Made by a program: the position numbers and the translations under genes. Under the pieces are notes generated by a model. That model was not told the DNA's origin. It did not search any database and saw only the letters and a list, made by a program, of their open reading frames with translations. Shown piece by piece: positions 14,057 through 23,450 of a stretch of DNA of 64,000 nt. Location of the stretch: the NCBI GenBank assembly GCA_025330725.1, contig JAIWND010000006.1, forward strand, positions 992,001 through 1,056,000, read 5' to 3'. How positions within the stretch are numbered: the first letter of the stretch is position 1; each line of letters opens with the position of its first letter. Source of the DNA: Chlamydoabsidia padenii (taxonomy: Eukaryota; Mucoromycota; Mucoromycetes; Mucorales; Cunninghamellaceae).

Positions 14057-14063
14057 TATAAAA
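14057..14063 (+). promoter_or_regulatory. TATA box of the nitronate monooxygenase gene
   Basis: TATAAAA lies 61-67 nt before the ATG at 14124, a normal fungal spacing for a TATA-driven gene. Confidence 0.55.
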
Positions 14064-14123
14064 CCAGGGCATGATCATTCACACGTAATTCTCTCCCTCT
14101 CTTTTACTTTTTATTATTCAAAC

Positions 14124-15242
14124 ATGGCTTTACCCTCTTGGACACGCACTCGTTTCACCAAAGCTCTCAACATTAAATACCCACTTATATCAGCACCAGC
14201 AGCCGGACACACCAATGCACGACTGGTGGCCAATGTCAGTAACTATGGCGGTTTGGGGTCATTGGGTGCTGCCATGATGCCTGCGACCACCATGCGCTCT
14301 AGCATTCGTGATATCCAAAACATGACCTCCCAACCATTTGCCGTCAATCTCTTTTGCCGTACACAAGAACCACCTACAGATGAAGAACTCCAACAAGATT
14401 ATGATCCCGACATTCAACTTGCCACCATTCGTAAACAACTCTCACTACCCAAGCCCAACAAGTATGCACTCCGGTCTCCACCACTCATTGATCAAGTCCA
14501 AGTGATTCTCGAAGAAAATGTGCGTGTGGTATCATTCACGTTTGGTTATCTTCCTGAAGACCTGACACAACAACTCAAGGATCAAGGTGTGTATCTAATG
14601 GGAACAGCCACGACGGTACAAGAAGCTCTCTTTTTAGCGGGACCTTCGAAATCCAAACGTAGGGTGGACTGTGTGATTGCTCAAGGACAAGAAGCGGGTG
14701 GCCATGCCGGCACATTTTTACCCTCGACTCAACAACAAATGGCGACCAAAGATCTAACACAAGCGGTCTACCAAGCACTCAAGGACCGGGACGATATTGC
14801 GATTGTATCAGCAGGTGGAATCAGTAGTGGACAAGAGGCCGCCTCGTATTTGAACGCCTATGGATCGGATGGGGTGGTGATGGGTACTTTGTTTATGTTG
14901 TCCACAGAATCGTCGACCCCGCCAGCACACCGCCAAGCCCTCTTGACCGATACCCAACCAACAAGAAGATCAAAGGCAATGACAGGACGATATGCTCGGG
15001 GGATTCCCAATGTCTTGATGAACAGCCTGGAAAAAGTCGATCAGGATACGATTCCTTGTTATGATATCCATTCGTCACATACCAAGGATATTGTCACTCA
15101 TGCTACGGAGACTGGATTGGCGGACTACATGCTTTTGTTGTCAGGGGATCGTCACTTGGAAGCGGCAAAGTATTCGGAAAATGGGTCCTTGTCTACTACT
15201 GAACTGATGGAAAAATTGGTCAAGGATATCTCAAAACAGTAG
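14124..15242 (+). CDS. Nitronate monooxygenase (2-nitropropane dioxygenase family)
   Basis: FMN-dependent flavoenzyme that oxidises alkyl nitronates such as propionate-3-nitronate to aldehydes and nitrite. It is a single uninterrupted ORF of 372 residues, a normal family length. It forms a TIM barrel with substrate-loop start LISAPAAGHTNARLVANVSN, the phosphate/FMN segments IVSAGGISSG and GSDGVVMGTLFMLS, and the class I motif AQGQEAGGHAG (about 187-197) with its catalytic His. The gene is intronless although nearly all neighbours have five or more introns, and it has its own TATA box. This fits an acquired or retroposed gene, but intronless NMOs are also ordinary in fungi, so transfer is only a suggestion. 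Confidence 0.93.
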   Translation: MALPSWTRTRFTKALNIKYPLISAPAAGHTNARLVANVSNYGGLGSLGAAMMPATTMRSSIRDIQNMTSQPFAVNLFCRTQEPPTDEELQQDYDPDIQLATIRKQLSLPKPNKYALRSPPLIDQVQVILEENVRVVSFTFGYLPEDLTQQLKDQGVYLMGTATTVQEALFLAGPSKSKRRVDCVIAQGQEAGGHAGTFLPSTQQQMATKDLTQAVYQALKDRDDIAIVSAGGISSGQEAASYLNAYGSDGVVMGTLFMLSTESSTPPAHRQALLTDTQPTRRSKAMTGRYARGIPNVLMNSLEKVDQDTIPCYDIHSSHTKDIVTHATETGLADYMLLLSGDRHLEAAKYSENGSLSTTELMEKLVKDISKQ

Positions 15243-15760
15243 TCTAGCTTAGTTATAGTGTTTTTAATAAAGTTTGGAAATGATGAATCATTTATTGTCT
15301 CTCTCTCTCTCTCTCTGTCTTTTTTTTTTTTTTTCTCACACATGCATTGGTAGTTACGTGCGTATTTTACTTTATGGTGTTATACACTAAAAGTTTCATG
15401 CCAATCACTCAGTTAGTAATCCCGAAATTCTCATAGCGATTCTGCCTTTGTCTTAAAAAGGGTACTTCTTCCCAAAAAAGAGCATCGTAGTTATCTAACT
15501 TGTCAGTTGTTTTCCCGGTGGCTCGGTCAAGTCAACCCACATTACTCTCTTTACTGTTATCTATTTCTTTTTTTTTTTTTTACCCACAAGAAAAGCTTAT
15601 CGTCCATAACTGAGTGCAACTCAGTCTCTCTCTCTCCATCAAAAAAAAAAAGAAATTGAAATCCCGATTCAGTTGATAAAGTCAAGAGCCCGATACCTTT
15701 TTTTTTTTTTTTTTTTTCCTTCTTCTCTTTATTTTGACTTTATATGACATTGTTTAAATC
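15243..15760. other. Intergenic between nitronate monooxygenase and amidohydrolase
   Basis: A (CT)n microsatellite at 15299-15316, several T-runs (15320, 15570 and 15700) and an A-run at 15641. The promoter side holds a TCGGGATTTCAA word on the minus strand at 15656-15667. No coding signal. Confidence 0.5.
15656..15667 (-). promoter_or_regulatory. TCGGGATTTCAA element upstream of the amidohydrolase gene
   Basis: Reverse-strand match to the recurring GCGGGRTTTGAA word, about 94 nt before the ATG at 15761. Role inferred only. Confidence 0.3.
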
Positions 15761-18700
15761 ATGAATAAGAAACATCTTTACAACTCCATCTCATCACCAG
15801 ACGAAGAAGGTGGACAACAACAACAACACGACAACTCAAGCCAACGCAGCGCAAGTCCCTTGCTTGATGAATCCTCTCGTAATGGTTCTCACTCATGGTT
15901 CGATCGGACCTATGGGCGTGTCAAGCGACCTGTGATTCTACTACTTGTATTGGTTGGTATTGCTCTTCTAATTACCTTTGGTCTTGCCTTTTTACTGCCC
16001 TCAAACAAACATCGTGATGGTTACCCTGTACGTCCTGTGAAGCCTGGAATCTCTTTGGAAGCTCAACAAGCCGGTCTATTAAAGTGCAAATCCATCAAGG
16101 CCCCTCGAGTTGAAAACAAACCTTCTTCTGACAGACTCAATCCTCGTGGCCAAGGCGTTGCTCCCATCTTGTTAACCAATGCTATTGTGTGGGATGGACA
16201 AGGAAACATCTTGAACAATGTGGATATCTTTTTGGCAGACGGCGTGGTTCGACAAATTGGCAAGAATATCAAGGATTTACCCAAGGATATCAAGACAATT
16301 GATGTAAAAGGACATGTGGTTTCACCTGGTCTTGTAGATATGCATACGTAAGTTTAATATTGGGCTTTTAATGATAAAATCATGCTGTGAACTGACAATT
16401 TATTATATATCATAGTCATCTGGGTGTAGACTCTTGGCCTGAACTAGAAGCAACACAAGATACTAATGAAATGACCATGCCTCTTACTCCTTTTGTTAAA
16501 TCAATTGATGCATTCAATCCATCTGATAACGCTATTCGCATTGTTGCTTCTGGTGGTGTTACCTCTGCATTAGTGTTACCTGGAAGGTAAGGAAGAAAAA
16601 AAGGTGGCACGACATCAACTCGATCAATCACGCACTTTATGTGGATTATAAACTCATCTTTATTATATATTGTATCAGTGGTAACTTGATTGGTGGAGAA
16701 GCCTTTGCCTTCAAACTTCGACCTGTCAACACTACAAGTAATGAAGATATGCTTGTCCAGGCCCGTATCGATGAAACAAAGGAACGTCGATGGCGATATG
16801 AAAAACATGCCTGTGGTGAAAACCCAAAGGTAAAACATATATAAGGGGAAACCAAATCAACTATTGCTCTACTAACAATATATGTATGTATCTGTTTATA
16901 GCGTGTTTATGGTGAACAAGGACGACTTCCCTCTACTCGTAAGTACTCTGATGGGAGGTACGAATTGAATTGCTTATTAACTTTGTCATAATATTATAGG
17001 TTTAGGTGAAGGCTACTTATTCCGCAAGGCCTACACGGATGCTCGACAACTCTTACGGGAACAAGATGATTGGTGTGATGCTGCTGAGCATACCAATGCT
17101 CGTTTGGAAACCCGATTCCCTGAAAACCTCGACTTGGAAGCTTTGGTGGCTATTCTCCGTGGTGATGTCAAGTTGAATGCTCACTGCTATGAAACACATG
17201 ATCTTGAAGCCTTTATACGACACTCACTCGAATTCAACTTTACAATCGCTGCATTCCATCATGCCCTCGATGCTTATCGTGTACCTGATATCCTCAAACG
17301 TGTCCGTAATAACATCACTGTGGCTACATTTGCTGATCACTGGTAAGGAAGGTGGTGGGCAGGGGTTACATAATCATTCTCGATACTGATCATTTGATAT
17401 CATTATTAGGGGGTACAAAAAAGAAGCCTTCCAAGCATCACCTCATTCGCCTCGTATTTTACTCGATGCTGGTATCCCTGTGGCCTTGAAAAGTGATCAC
17501 CCTGTATTGAATTCTCAACATCTTGTATTTGAAGTAGCCAAGGCTCACCATTATGGATTGACTGAACAAGAAGCCTTCCAAACTGTTACTTCTGTGCCTG
17601 CAAACACCATTGGACTTGGTCATCGTATTGGTTCTCTTCAAGTAGGCTATGATGCTGACGTGGTGATCTGGGATCGCCCTCCTTTGGAATTAGGTGCTTC
17701 TCCTCTTCAGGTCTTTGTGGATGGTGTACCCTTATTTGACGAAAAGCCCATTGAATCTACTACTGACAAGGCGGTGCTAACGAAATCGACCTCTGATCAT
17801 GTGAAGACTGCTGCCACTGCTGTTTCTGGTAAATCGTCCTTTGTGCTTACCAATATTGGCCGAAATATGCTTGTAAACGATCATAATGATGACTCTGTCT
17901 TGGTGGTCGATAATGGCAAGATTGTGTGCTCTGGACAATGTTCTCATGCTTTAGGTGGTGATGTACAAGAAATTGATATCAATGGTGGTTATGTCGTGCC
18001 TGTAAGTATAGCTGTGATATTGATCAGGGGGGACTCTTTTTTTTTTTTATAACTGATTATGATTTGTGAATAGGGATTTGTTGCAGTGGGATCATCTCTT
18101 GGTTTGGTGGAAATTCCAAGTGAAGATAGCACTGGCGATGGTTATGCTTCAGCAAGTACCTCTCGTGATGCCAAACAAATTGCAGAATCCGTGGATGGAC
18201 TCAAACTTGGTACTCGTCACTTGGAAGAAGCTTACAAAGGTGGTGTCCTTTCTGCTATTACTGCTCCTATGTCAAGCAACGTCGTGATTGGTGTCAGTGC
18301 TGCCTTCAAGACTGGTGCTGATTCATGTAAGTGAATTAAAAAGAAAAAAAAGACATGACGAGACAAATTAACTTTGTATACATCTATTTAGTATTATCTG
18401 AAGGGTCGCTTCTCTCATCTGCGGTGGCACTTCACTTACAAATCGGCGATTCAGCAAAATCAAGCAGCTTCCCTTCTGTCTCTTCTCAAATCTCCTTCAT
18501 TCGCCAAGTCTTGTTCGAAAACCAACAAGAAAACAACTATTATGGAAAGGCAGCTCGTGGTGACATCCCTACCGTAGTGAAAGTCAACAACAAGGATGAA
18601 ATTGTAACCCTAATCCGCCTAAAGGAACGTATCCCAACTCTTCGCTTGGTAATTCTCGGTGGCGCTGAATCCCATCTTGTGGCACAACATCTTGCAAAAG

Positions 18701-19143
18701 CGGATATCCCTGTCATTTTGCTTCCAGCATTGTGTACACCTTCCGAATTCGACTCGCGTCATTGTCTTACTGGTGCTCCTTTGACCAATGGTACCGCAGC
18801 TCATGTACTCCATCGTCACGGTGTCAAGGTTGGATTGGGTGTATCTGATAATGGTTTGGCTCGAAACTTGGCTTGGGATGCAGGATGGTTGGCAGCAACC
18901 TCACCTATCAACAAGAACAATATCGACAAGGATCAGCCTGAATACCATGGAATCACCGAAGATGAAGCCATTCGATTTGTGTCCACCAACTTGCAAGATA
19001 TCTTTTACTACAACGACAAGAAGGATGGTCTCCTCTCGACTTTTAACAATGATTTTACTGTCTGGTCTGGTAGTCCGTTTGATATGAATAGCCATCTAGT
19101 GTTTATCCATACTCAAGAAAACGGTGTACAATTGGTCGTATAA
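15761..19143 (+). CDS. Membrane-anchored double amidohydrolase
   Basis: Metal-dependent hydrolase of the amidohydrolase superfamily, about 961 residues, in eight exons: 15761-16347, 16416-16586, 16679-16829, 16902-16938, 17000-17342, 17410-18001, 18074-18326 and 18392-19143. A polar cytosolic tail is followed by one transmembrane segment (about residues 65-85, PVILLLVLVGIALLITFGLA), so the enzyme is probably a type II protein facing the vacuole or outside. The first domain has the DMHTHLG metal motif, later His residues (NAHCYETHD, AAFHHALD) and KSDHP, then the barrel-closing GYDADVVIWD. A second domain (from about residue 690) repeats the same fold order (FVLTNIGR..., GGYVVPGFV, GVLSAITAP, LGVSDNG) but lacks HxH and the other ligands. 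It is therefore an internal duplication with an apparently inactive second half. The substrate is unknown. Confidence 0.88.
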
Positions 19144-19375
19144 TTGTCATCCTCTTTTTTTTAATATTATATCTAGCTATATAACCCTTTTACTATTATG
19201 TATAAATAAATAAATCATACTTCATGTATCATCTTTAGTAATAAAATAGGTCTATGTGTGTATATATGGGGCATCAAATCAATAACTTTATTTCGTTTGG
19301 TTTGTAATAATGATAATAATAGTAATAGTAATAATATAAACTAGAAGGAAAGGAGGGGGGGGGGATCTACAAAAA

Positions 19376-19843
19376 CTAGTGTTGCACCACAAACCGAGAA
19401 GATGTTGTCGTTCCTGATCCTTGTTCGCGAAGCTGCATCAAATGATCGAGTATTGTCTGTATAATTGGTGATCCTTGAGCAAGGTATTGTTGAGCAATGT
19501 AAATCAGCATGGTGACCAAACAGAGGATAATCGAGAAGCGTACAAAATTATACACCAGTCGAAAGATACCACGTAAAGTCAACAAGATCAAGGAAAAGAG
19601 AGCATAGAGAATCACCAGGGCCAAGAATACAGGAATCACATTAGACTGGACAGGTAAAGATACAAACTTGTCATAGTAGATTTGTAGGTTTTCCGGACTG
19701 TTGCGATATATCGTATAGGCCACCGTGCCTACTGCAGATGCCATTTGATTAGGCGTGGGTAATATCGTAATGTTGATAGATACGACTTGTTGATAAAAGT
19801 AGGTGTATATTTGCTTGAGAGTTTGCGCTACGACGACATCCAT
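19376..19843 (-). CDS. APQ12: APQ12-like nuclear envelope/ER membrane protein
   Basis: Single-exon gene of 155 residues. Two adjacent hydrophobic segments in the middle (about 70-90, VIPVFLALVILYALFSLILL, and 100-120, FVRFSIILCLVTMLIYIAQQ) are separated by a short basic loop (RGIFRLVYNF), with polar ends. This is the layout of the APQ12 family, which acts in nuclear pore biogenesis and nuclear-envelope lipid balance. The assignment rests on topology, length and general sequence character rather than a diagnostic motif, so another small two-pass ER protein is possible. The start is the first ATG of the frame; a GGCGTTTCAA word lies about 75 nt upstream. Confidence 0.6.
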   Translation of the reverse strand: MDVVVAQTLKQIYTYFYQQVVSINITILPTPNQMASAVGTVAYTIYRNSPENLQIYYDKFVSLPVQSNVIPVFLALVILYALFSLILLTLRGIFRLVYNFVRFSIILCLVTMLIYIAQQYLAQGSPIIQTILDHLMQLREQGSGTTTSSRFVVQH

Positions 19844-20221
19844 TGTAATTATTTATTAGTTGAATGAAGGGGAAAAAGGAAGGGAAAAAAAAAAAAAAAA
19901 AGTGAGATTGAATGTACTGTCGGCGTTTCAATTTATTGTTTGACAAAAAGGTCTCCAGGAACCAACCCACGGTTACGTTTTTTGTATCTTGATTCAATCC
20001 AATAAACTTACTAAACTATATAGGAACGATTATGAAAAGTGTTCAAGAAAAGGGGGGAAGGAAACAGGAGTTGGCAATAATGAAAACTACCAAGAAACAT
20101 GCCGAGCTTTCTTTGGTACGTAAAGGTGGTAAGATTCATTTTGAAATGCCGACTATGAAAATTTTTCGAGCTGTGATTTAATGGGCGGCCACTTCTCCTT
20201 TTTCCTCTTCTTTACATTTAT

Positions 20222-20950
20222 AAAGCCAGCATTGAAAACTCAAGGCATTACTTTGTATGCTGCTAGAACGGTTGCTATCTCTGGTATTGGCTACCTTGTC
20301 TACTTTGATTATCAACGTTGAAACGACCCTCCTCTTGAAGAAACAATCAAGTAAGTATACAGAACAAGTAGCTCAGTCGATATACATGGAACTAACTCTG
20401 CTTTTTTTTTAACTTTTAAAGACCTTTGTCAATGTAGAACGTAAACGGGTGGAGGGGAAAAGAAAGCGGTCAAACTTGCTTGGGAAACAGAAGAAGAAGA
20501 AAAAACAGGTCAACGTCAAGTTGATTGAAACGGTGATTACGGCAGCAGCTCACGAAATATATCCCACCACTTCTAAAGATTTGGATTTGATTTTCATGGC
20601 CCAAGTCATTGGAAGAGGAAGGTTTATGTGATCAAGGTAAGTCTAAAGAATAAAGAATGGATATTGGATACTAATGAATGGGTCTTTTTTTTTATGCTAG
20701 GTGAAGAATTCTACGACAAAGCGGTGTTGCTCTTCTCCAAAACAATCAAGATATATCCTGTTTCTGATCACGATCTGCCAGAGAACATTCACCTCGAGCT
20801 GTATTTGGAACCGTTATCAACATATAGGCCATTGACGTATGGGAAACTAGGAATAGTGTGTAGGTAGTAACGACTCACTTGCCTCCCTCCCCTTTTTTTT
20901 TTTATCAAATGTAGTAGAACACGACCGAAGCTCTTCGCAATGGTAGAATA
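20222..20950 (+). pseudogene. TOM20: Broken TOM20 (mitochondrial import receptor) copy
   Basis: The plus strand encodes a recognisable TOM20: a transmembrane anchor (TLYAARTVAISGIGYLVYFD), the basic juxtamembrane segment, then KLIETVITAAAHEIYPTTS and FMAQV of the TPR core, and after an intron EEFYDKAVLLFSKTIKIYP. It is damaged in at least two places. A TGA at 20319-20321 falls where the family has Arg in the YQRRNDP stretch. Near 20606-20620 the frame shifts by one, so that the in-frame reading ends at a TGA while the other frame reads on into the donor at 20637. The first intron joint also does not keep phase, and the 3' end loses resemblance after about 20830. Splice sites at 20351, 20637 and 20700 are still clean, pointing to decay of a genomic duplicate, not a processed copy. 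Confidence 0.8.
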
Positions 20951-21882
20951 GATTCATCTTCCCCCCTACTTTTTTTTTTTTAAAAAAAAAAAAGTCATCA
21001 AACATACTTTATCTGTATATTATGACAATAAACTCAAACGTATATCGTTTACTTTTATGCCATTGACTTGTTGCATGAATACTTCCTTTTTTGGATGACA
21101 CCCCATACATCCTATTTTTGTGGACCACAGGGCACCGCGGTTAATTCGAGTTTGTGGTTATCATCTTGCCACCTAACACATAAGTAGTTGTGAATGTAAA
21201 TTGAAGAGTTTCTGCTTTTGATTGCTCTCAAGCTTTCGATTCTCTAGTCTTACCCCTGAATCCAGTTAGTATAAATACCAACCTTTTTCCTTATCGGTTT
21301 TAACAAGGATCTCAATAATAAAAAATGTCGACACAATTACAAAAAATCTTTCCGTTGTCATCAATATTATCCATAGTTAATTTACAAGTGTAACTTCTGT
21401 CTTTGTGATCTCTTTTAACAAGAACATTCAAAAGGTTGAAATCTAAACCAAAAAAAAAAAAAAAAAAAAACTGGTGCCCACTACTTTAACAATCAAATCA
21501 AACCATCTGAATCAAAGACATTCTAACATCTACCAGATTTGGCCGTATCAGCCGTGTCATTTCCGAGTCCAAGTTTCCAGAAAAATCGTAAATGATCATG
21601 TCGGAAGGAGGGAAGAGAGGATCACACCAGACGTTGTATTTTTAATAGAGGTTCAAGATAATGTTTTTATTATTTTACAAAGTCATGTTTATATACTAAT
21701 TAAAACTAAACTAAAATAATGTAGAAGGGTCTAGAGAGAGAGAGATGGATGGAATAAAAGGAAAGAGGAGAGAGAAACAAAAAGAAGACTATAGGATCTA
21801 TTGTTCATTCTTTTAAGATCCTCTGGTGTCAGTCCCGACAATCACTAGTTCAATCTCCGATTGCAAAAAATACGCAAAAAAG
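20951..21882. other. Intergenic left of the tRNA gene
   Basis: Homopolymer tracts at 20971-20992 (T then A) and 21451-21470 (A). A TATAAATA word at 21270 precedes a tiny ORF (ATG at 21324, MSTQLQKIFPLSSILS..., stop at 21390) that I cannot assign. A purine-rich (AG)n stretch lies at 21735-21780. No recognisable gene. Confidence 0.45.
21876..21881 (-). terminator. Pol III terminator of tRNA-Asp
   Basis: Six A on the plus strand, i.e. T6 on the tRNA strand, directly after the tRNA discriminator base: a standard RNA polymerase III stop. Confidence 0.85.
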
Positions 21883-21954
21883 CTCTCAGACGGGGAATTG
21901 AACCCCGGTCTCCCGCGTGACAGGCGGGGATACTAACCACTATACTATCTAAGA
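21883..21954 (-). tRNA. tRNA-Asp (GTC)
   Basis: 72-nt intronless tRNA on the minus strand. The acceptor stem TCTTAGA pairs with TCTGAGA (one T-G wobble). The D-arm is GTATAGTGGTTAGTAT, the anticodon stem CCCGC/GCGGG encloses loop CTGTCAC with anticodon GTC, and the T-arm is CGGGG-TTCAATT-CCCCG. The discriminator is G, as expected for tRNA-Asp. A- and B-box promoters are intact. The gene's natural 5' flank has been replaced by the 5' end of a LINE: the element begins at the base next to tRNA nucleotide 1. Confidence 0.97.
21939..21954. repeat. Target-site duplication, left copy (inside tRNA-Asp)
   Basis: ACTATACTATCTAAGA, identical over 16 of 16 bases to 27336-27351. This copy is the complement of tRNA-Asp nucleotides 1-16. 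The bases outside the two copies differ on both sides, so 16 bp is the full duplication. Confidence 0.92.
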
Positions 21955-22433
21955 GAGTATAGATAGTTTAACGCGCGTCGAAATTTCTCTCTCTTTTATA
22001 CTTTTTTCCACGGCATTACCCCTTAAATTACACCCCTTGTGACACCTGACACATACCATTTTTTACCCCTTGATTTAAACTCCGACATTTATTTCCTTTT
22101 TCGACCATCAACACCCCCATTTCTAAAAAAATTATTTTACCCCTTGATCCAAACCCCGACACACCGTCACCTCATCCCAACAACACTTCACTCACCACCA
22201 TTCCCCCTGTACCACCCCCTAATCAACTGCTTCCGACCCCTCCTCCCGGTACTAAACGCACTCGCGACCTCCTGACTAAAGTACCCCTTACCCCCTCCCA
22301 AGTATCAGCCAGAAAACGACAGGCTACCCCCATTGCTACCCCCCCAAAAAACCCCCATTTAGAAAAAACAAACACACACAAAAAAAAAAATTACCCCTCA
22401 CCCCTTCCACTAACCACCACCCCGGATTCCGCC

Positions 22434-23450
22434 ATGGCAACCCCCCCTAGCAACGCACTTCCAGACTGGGCACTCCAGATGGAAAAACGACTTTCTAGCA
22501 TGGAAGCCATCATTAAAGAAAACCAAAACCTTCGCACCGAACTCATCGCTGCCAAACAACTCATAGAAAAACTACAACAACAAATACAAGATCAAAACCC
22601 ACCCACAATTTCAAACAACGGAAAAAACCATGCGACTTTTTCAAACACCGACATACGACCCCTTTTGACTCATGATACCGTTTTCGATCGTCATACATCC
22701 ACGCAGGACTCGATATATGCAACAGTACCAAACACCACCACACCTCACTCCTCCTACGCCGCCATTACCAAGAAGACAATACCACCAAAAAAAAAAAAGC
22801 CAGCCCATCTCCAACAAAAAAAAAAAAAGGAGATGGATCGCCTTCGACATCCTTCTGACGGAATGGTGGAATGGGCACTTCGACATTTCAACGAACCCGC
22901 TGGACCACAAGGGTATACCTTTGTGTATCTCCCCTCTCCTAGACGCACCACACCAAGTGAACTCCGAAAGACACTCACTATCCTCGGCATTAACACCAAA
23001 CGAATTATTGATATTCACACCCCGACAAGAAAGGTCATCGGTATATTGATTCACCAATCCTACGCAGACGAATTCACAGACATATTAAAAAAAAAGAAGC
23101 TAACCCCACTCACATTTGATCCCACAGCAGCTTCCGTCCTTGTAGATCCTCGCTTCGACCATTACAACGAAGAACAGCGCGTACAGACAGCCACCACCAT
23201 CCACCAAAAACGAATCGGCACCATCTGTCGCCGTATGCGCAACCAGCACCTCGGGAACGCCCTCATCTCATTTTTTCATAACACCGACGGCCCCCACCAC
23301 ATCAATGATGATATATACACCGATCACTTCCAATCATCCACAGCAACTCGACCACTCAACCTCGATTCCCAAGATTCCAATCCCGACACCCAGGACATCG
23401 ACCCCAATGACATGGACATCCAAGATTCCCAAGGTGAATCCTGCTCATGA
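22434..23450 (+). CDS. LINE ORF1 nucleic-acid-binding protein
   Basis: 338 residues, starting at the first ATG of the element in a perfect GCCATGG context. Residues 9-55 form a coiled coil (ALQMEKRLSSMEAIIKENQN, then a LIEKLQQQIQ heptad run), suggesting trimer or multimer assembly. A Lys-rich segment follows (PPKKKKPAHLQQKKKK, about 118-135). Residues about 160-260 look like an RRM-type fold (YTFVYLPSPRRTTPSELRKT ... VIGILIHQSYADEF), then an acidic Asp/Asn-rich tail. Coiled coil, RNA-binding domain and basic patch are the usual ORF1p parts of L1-type LINEs; no CCHC knuckle is present in ORF1. The stop TGA overlaps the ORF2 start (ATGA). The protein packages element RNA by analogy; this is not shown here. 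Confidence 0.85.
   Translation: MATPPSNALPDWALQMEKRLSSMEAIIKENQNLRTELIAAKQLIEKLQQQIQDQNPPTISNNGKNHATFSNTDIRPLLTHDTVFDRHTSTQDSIYATVPNTTTPHSSYAAITKKTIPPKKKKPAHLQQKKKKEMDRLRHPSDGMVEWALRHFNEPAGPQGYTFVYLPSPRRTTPSELRKTLTILGINTKRIIDIHTPTRKVIGILIHQSYADEFTDILKKKKLTPLTFDPTAASVLVDPRFDHYNEEQRVQTATTIHQKRIGTICRRMRNQHLGNALISFFHNTDGPHHINDDIYTDHFQSSTATRPLNLDSQDSNPDTQDIDPNDMDIQDSQGESCS

Noticed and set aside
14124..15242. Nitronate monooxygenase as a certain horizontal transfer from bacteria
   Set aside because: Lack of introns is the only hint; intronless family members are common in fungi and base composition matches the neighbours.
22039..22275. Open frame in the LINE leader as an extra protein (ORF0)
   Set aside because: It begins at GTG, there is no ATG in the leader, and composition alone (C-rich, few stops) explains it.
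22561..23057. Open frames on the minus strand across LINE ORF1
   Set aside because: They are antisense shadows of ORF1; the low G content of the plus strand removes stops from the other frames.
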